Below are positions 61,837-64,000 of a stretch of DNA of 64,000 bases, in pieces (position 1 is the first letter of the stretch; the number at the start of each line of letters is the position of its first letter). The DNA is from Anaerosolibacter carboniphilus. Its GTDB lineage: Bacteria > Bacillota > Clostridia > Peptostreptococcales > Thermotaleaceae. The notes below the pieces were generated by a model. It saw only the letters and a program-made list of their open reading frames with translations. It was not told where the DNA came from and ran no database searches. The stretch spans positions 1 through 64,000 of the forward strand of contig NZ_JACHEN010000028.1 of NCBI RefSeq assembly GCF_014205875.1. The letters run 5' to 3'. The translations under genes and the position numbers were made by a program.

Positions 61837-63900
61837 CTAAAGACTAATTTCTCCTAGTGTATCTTTGAATTTTTCAACAAGCTTTCTTCTTAAGGCAATA
61901 TTTTTTCCCAAAGAAAGAGCCTTATCTTCTTCTAGAAGGATAGCTGCTTCCTTTTGTGCATGTTTTAATACATGAATATGTTTAAATAAATTGGCGATTT
62001 TTAATTCAGGGATTCCATGTTGTCGTGTACCGAAGAAATCGCCTGGCCCTCTAAGTTCTAAATCTTTCTCAGCAATAATGAAACCATTTTCTGATTGTTC
62101 CATCACTTGCATTCTTTCTTTTGTACGATCATTTTTGCTATTACATATCAAAATGCAATAGGATTGATATACACCTCTTCCTACACGCCCCCGTAGCTGG
62201 TGTAGCTGAGCCAACCCAAATCTCTCGCTGTTTTCAATGATCATTACGGATGCATTCGGTACATTCACACCTACTTCAATTACTGTTGTCGACACCAGTA
62301 CATCCAATTTCCCTGATTTAAATTCGTTCATTACTGCTTCTTTCTCTTGCCCTTTCATTTTGCCGTGAAGCAAACCAATCCGAAAATCCTTTAAATAATG
62401 GGTGCTTACCTCTTCAAAGATGTCCAAGGCTGATTTGGCCTCAATACTTTCTGATTCTTCGATCAGAGGACAAACAATATAGACCTGACGTCCCTCAGTA
62501 ATTTGATTTTTAGCGAAATCATACGCCATCCTACGTCTTTCCTCTTGTATGCACATCGTCTTTATTTTTTTTCTACCTGGAGGCAATTCGTCAATCGTAG
62601 ATATATCTAAATCTCCGTATAAAATCAACGCCAATGTTCTTGGAATAGGTGTTGCAGTCATAACAAGAATGTCTGGATTCAAGCCCTTGCTAGAAAGTAC
62701 AGCCCTTTGCCTCACACCGAACCTATGTTGTTCATCCGTAATAGCAATCCCTAGTTTATAAAAAGTAACATTTTCTTGAATGATCGCATGGGTACCAATT
62801 AAGAGATCGATTTCTCCTAGCTCTGTCCTTTTTAAAATTTCTTCTTTTTTCCTTTTAGGAATACTACCTGACAAAAGTGCTATTTTTACACCCAAAGGTT
62901 CCAATAACTCTCTCGCAGAATGTAAATGCTGTTCTGCCAATATTTCAGTAGGAGCCATCAAAGCTCCCTGATAACCATTCAGTATCGCTTTATATAGGGC
63001 AATTAATGCAATAATCGTTTTTCCTGATCCTACATCTCCTTGAATTAAACGATTCATCGTTTTTTCCTGCTCCATATCATTTTCGATTTCATCTAATACT
63101 TTTCTCTGGGCATTTGTCAGTTTATAGGGCAGCGTATCAATGAATTTGTATAATTCCGGTTTTCTTTCGAATGAAATTCCCTCTTGGTTCATGATCAGCC
63201 TGCTCTTTGTTAAAGATAAGCCTAACTGGAGAATAAGTAATTCTTCAAAAACAAGTCTGTATTTTGCCACTTTTAAGTGTTGGGGTGATTGGGGAAAATG
63301 AATATTACGAATGGCATAATGAATATCACACAAACGATTTCTTAGAACCGTATCCTGCGGTAGGTATTCATTCAATAAATCTAGATAGCTATGCAACACC
63401 TGCTTTTGGATGCTAATGAAATCATTTTGAGACAAACCCTCTGTAAGGCTGTAAACGGGGAGAATTCGCTCAAATAAATTTCTTTCTTTATTGTTTGCAA
63501 ATTCATATTCTGGGTGCAGAATCTGAATTTCACCGAATGCAATTTTCACTTTACCATTAAGATATATTTGTTCCCCAATAGAAAAAGATTTTTGAACATA
63601 TGGTGTATTATAGAAAACCGCATAGGCAGTACCTGATGCATCACGAACAGGTAATTTATAGATACTAAAATTTCTTTTTACTGCAACTTTTTCAACATCG
63701 CCTTGGACAATTACCCGTAAAGAAGCTTTCTCCTCATTTTTAAGATTTTTGATGCTTTCAATATGCCGCCTATCCTCATACTCTCGTGGAAAAGTATATA
63801 GAAGATCTTCAATTGTATCAATTCCCAGTTTTTGAAATCGCTTATATTTGGCAGGTCCTATTCCTTTTAAAAATTGAACAGTTTTCTTTAGTTCGCTCAT
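61837..63900 (-). CDS. recG: ATP-dependent DNA helicase RecG
   Basis: 687 residues. The wedge (OB-fold) domain is about 60-160. The superfamily-2 motor has Walker A GDVGSGKTIIALIAL, the DEQH box in ITDEQHRFGVRQR, MTATPIPRTLA and the C-terminal motif QLHQLRGRVGRG. It rescues stalled forks by branch migration. The start follows GGGAGG. Only 22 bases separate it from an upstream terminator, so its promoter must overlap that region or depend on read-through. Confidence 0.98.
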   Translation of the reverse strand: MSELKKTVQFLKGIGPAKYKRFQKLGIDTIEDLLYTFPREYEDRRHIESIKNLKNEEKASLRVIVQGDVEKVAVKRNFSIYKLPVRDASGTAYAVFYNTPYVQKSFSIGEQIYLNGKVKIAFGEIQILHPEYEFANNKERNLFERILPVYSLTEGLSQNDFISIQKQVLHSYLDLLNEYLPQDTVLRNRLCDIHYAIRNIHFPQSPQHLKVAKYRLVFEELLILQLGLSLTKSRLIMNQEGISFERKPELYKFIDTLPYKLTNAQRKVLDEIENDMEQEKTMNRLIQGDVGSGKTIIALIALYKAILNGYQGALMAPTEILAEQHLHSARELLEPLGVKIALLSGSIPKRKKEEILKRTELGEIDLLIGTHAIIQENVTFYKLGIAITDEQHRFGVRQRAVLSSKGLNPDILVMTATPIPRTLALILYGDLDISTIDELPPGRKKIKTMCIQEERRRMAYDFAKNQITEGRQVYIVCPLIEESESIEAKSALDIFEEVSTHYLKDFRIGLLHGKMKGQEKEAVMNEFKSGKLDVLVSTTVIEVGVNVPNASVMIIENSERFGLAQLHQLRGRVGRGVYQSYCILICNSKNDRTKERMQVMEQSENGFIIAEKDLELRGPGDFFGTRQHGIPELKIANLFKHIHVLKHAQKEAAILLEEDKALSLGKNIALRRKLVEKFKDTLGEISL

Positions 63901-63922
63901 TTTTAATACCTCCCAATACGTA

Positions 63923-63950
63923 GAAAAAGGAAACGGTTTAATCCATTTCC
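63923..63950 (-). terminator. Terminator of a gene beyond the right edge
   Basis: Minus strand: stem GGAAATGG / CCGTTTCC (63943-63950, 63929-63936) with an ATTAAA loop, followed by TTTTTC, just before recG. Confidence 0.75.
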
Positions 63951-64000
63951 TATTCTATAGAGAAAATATAGTAATATAACGGTTGACCGCCGAAATAAAC

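Noticed and set aside
61822-61851. Sigma-G promoter for the second SASP gene
   Set aside because: The -10-like CATGCTA is good, but the -35 and spacing are weak and the site overlaps recG; mentioned only as a possibility.

Overview
The window looks like a chromosomal segment of a low-GC, endospore-forming Firmicute of class Clostridia. The gene content and order resemble Alkaliphilus-type genomes, but that genus-level placement is inference. The support is: a Clostridium/Bacillus-like order of the rpmF-fapR-plsX-fab-acpP-rnc-smc-ftsY-ffh-rpsP-rimM-trmD-rplS-lepB-rbgA-rnhB block; FabK instead of FabI; spore genes (two alpha/beta SASPs, ylbJ); a T-box riboswitch; FapR with its operator; and frequent TTG/GTG starts behind strong GGAGG ribosome-binding sites.

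Layout. Positions 1-1680 are an RNA locus read on the minus strand. A tRNA promoter is followed by 13 tRNA genes (Asn-Leu-fMet-Met-Glu-Val-Asp-Ile-Phe-Gln-Lys-Cys-Arg), then two tandem rRNA promoters, a leader, and the first bases of a 16S rRNA gene that runs off the left edge. The initiator tRNA gene carries a 4-base tandem duplication. Positions about 2000-16700 are a loosely packed accessory zone. It has small single genes, long spacers and several decaying genes: a lipoprotein with an in-frame TGA, a metallo-beta-lactamase-fold gene with an in-frame TAA, a frameshifted SHOCT gene, a collapsed chemoreceptor and a 16-codon remnant. It also holds a three-gene unit of cupin-type XRE regulator, HD-domain protein and cysteine-synthase-like PLP enzyme. 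A compositionally foreign selO follows (16960-18435), then an archaeal-type valS under a T-box (18820-21532). Next come secreted copper-amine-oxidase-N/beta-helix/TPR proteins and an ECF sigma/anti-sigma pair (21740-25840).

From about 26000 to 31400 there are envelope and unknown genes: hemerythrin, an EamA transporter, an unknown two-repeat protein paired with a metallophosphoesterase, and a membrane coiled-coil protein paired with a phosphodiester-glycosidase-like protein. YraN and a FlhB-C-like protein end this stretch. From 31400 to 55500 the minus strand is a dense housekeeping block for ribosome maturation, protein targeting (SRP and FtsY), chromosome condensation (Smc), fatty-acid and phospholipid synthesis under FapR, and acetate kinase. 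The right end holds tmcAL, a glyoxalase-like gene, ylbJ, coaD-rsmD, the duplicated SASP genes and recG.

No CRISPR array, insertion sequence, prophage or classical defence island is visible. The most unusual items are the altered initiator tRNA, the cluster of fresh single-lesion pseudogenes, the uncharacterised XRE-HD-PLP operon, the two-repeat unknown protein beside a phosphoesterase lacking the first-motif histidine, a perfect inverted repeat abutting the ylxM-ffh promoter, and the two SASP copies that differ at only two bases.
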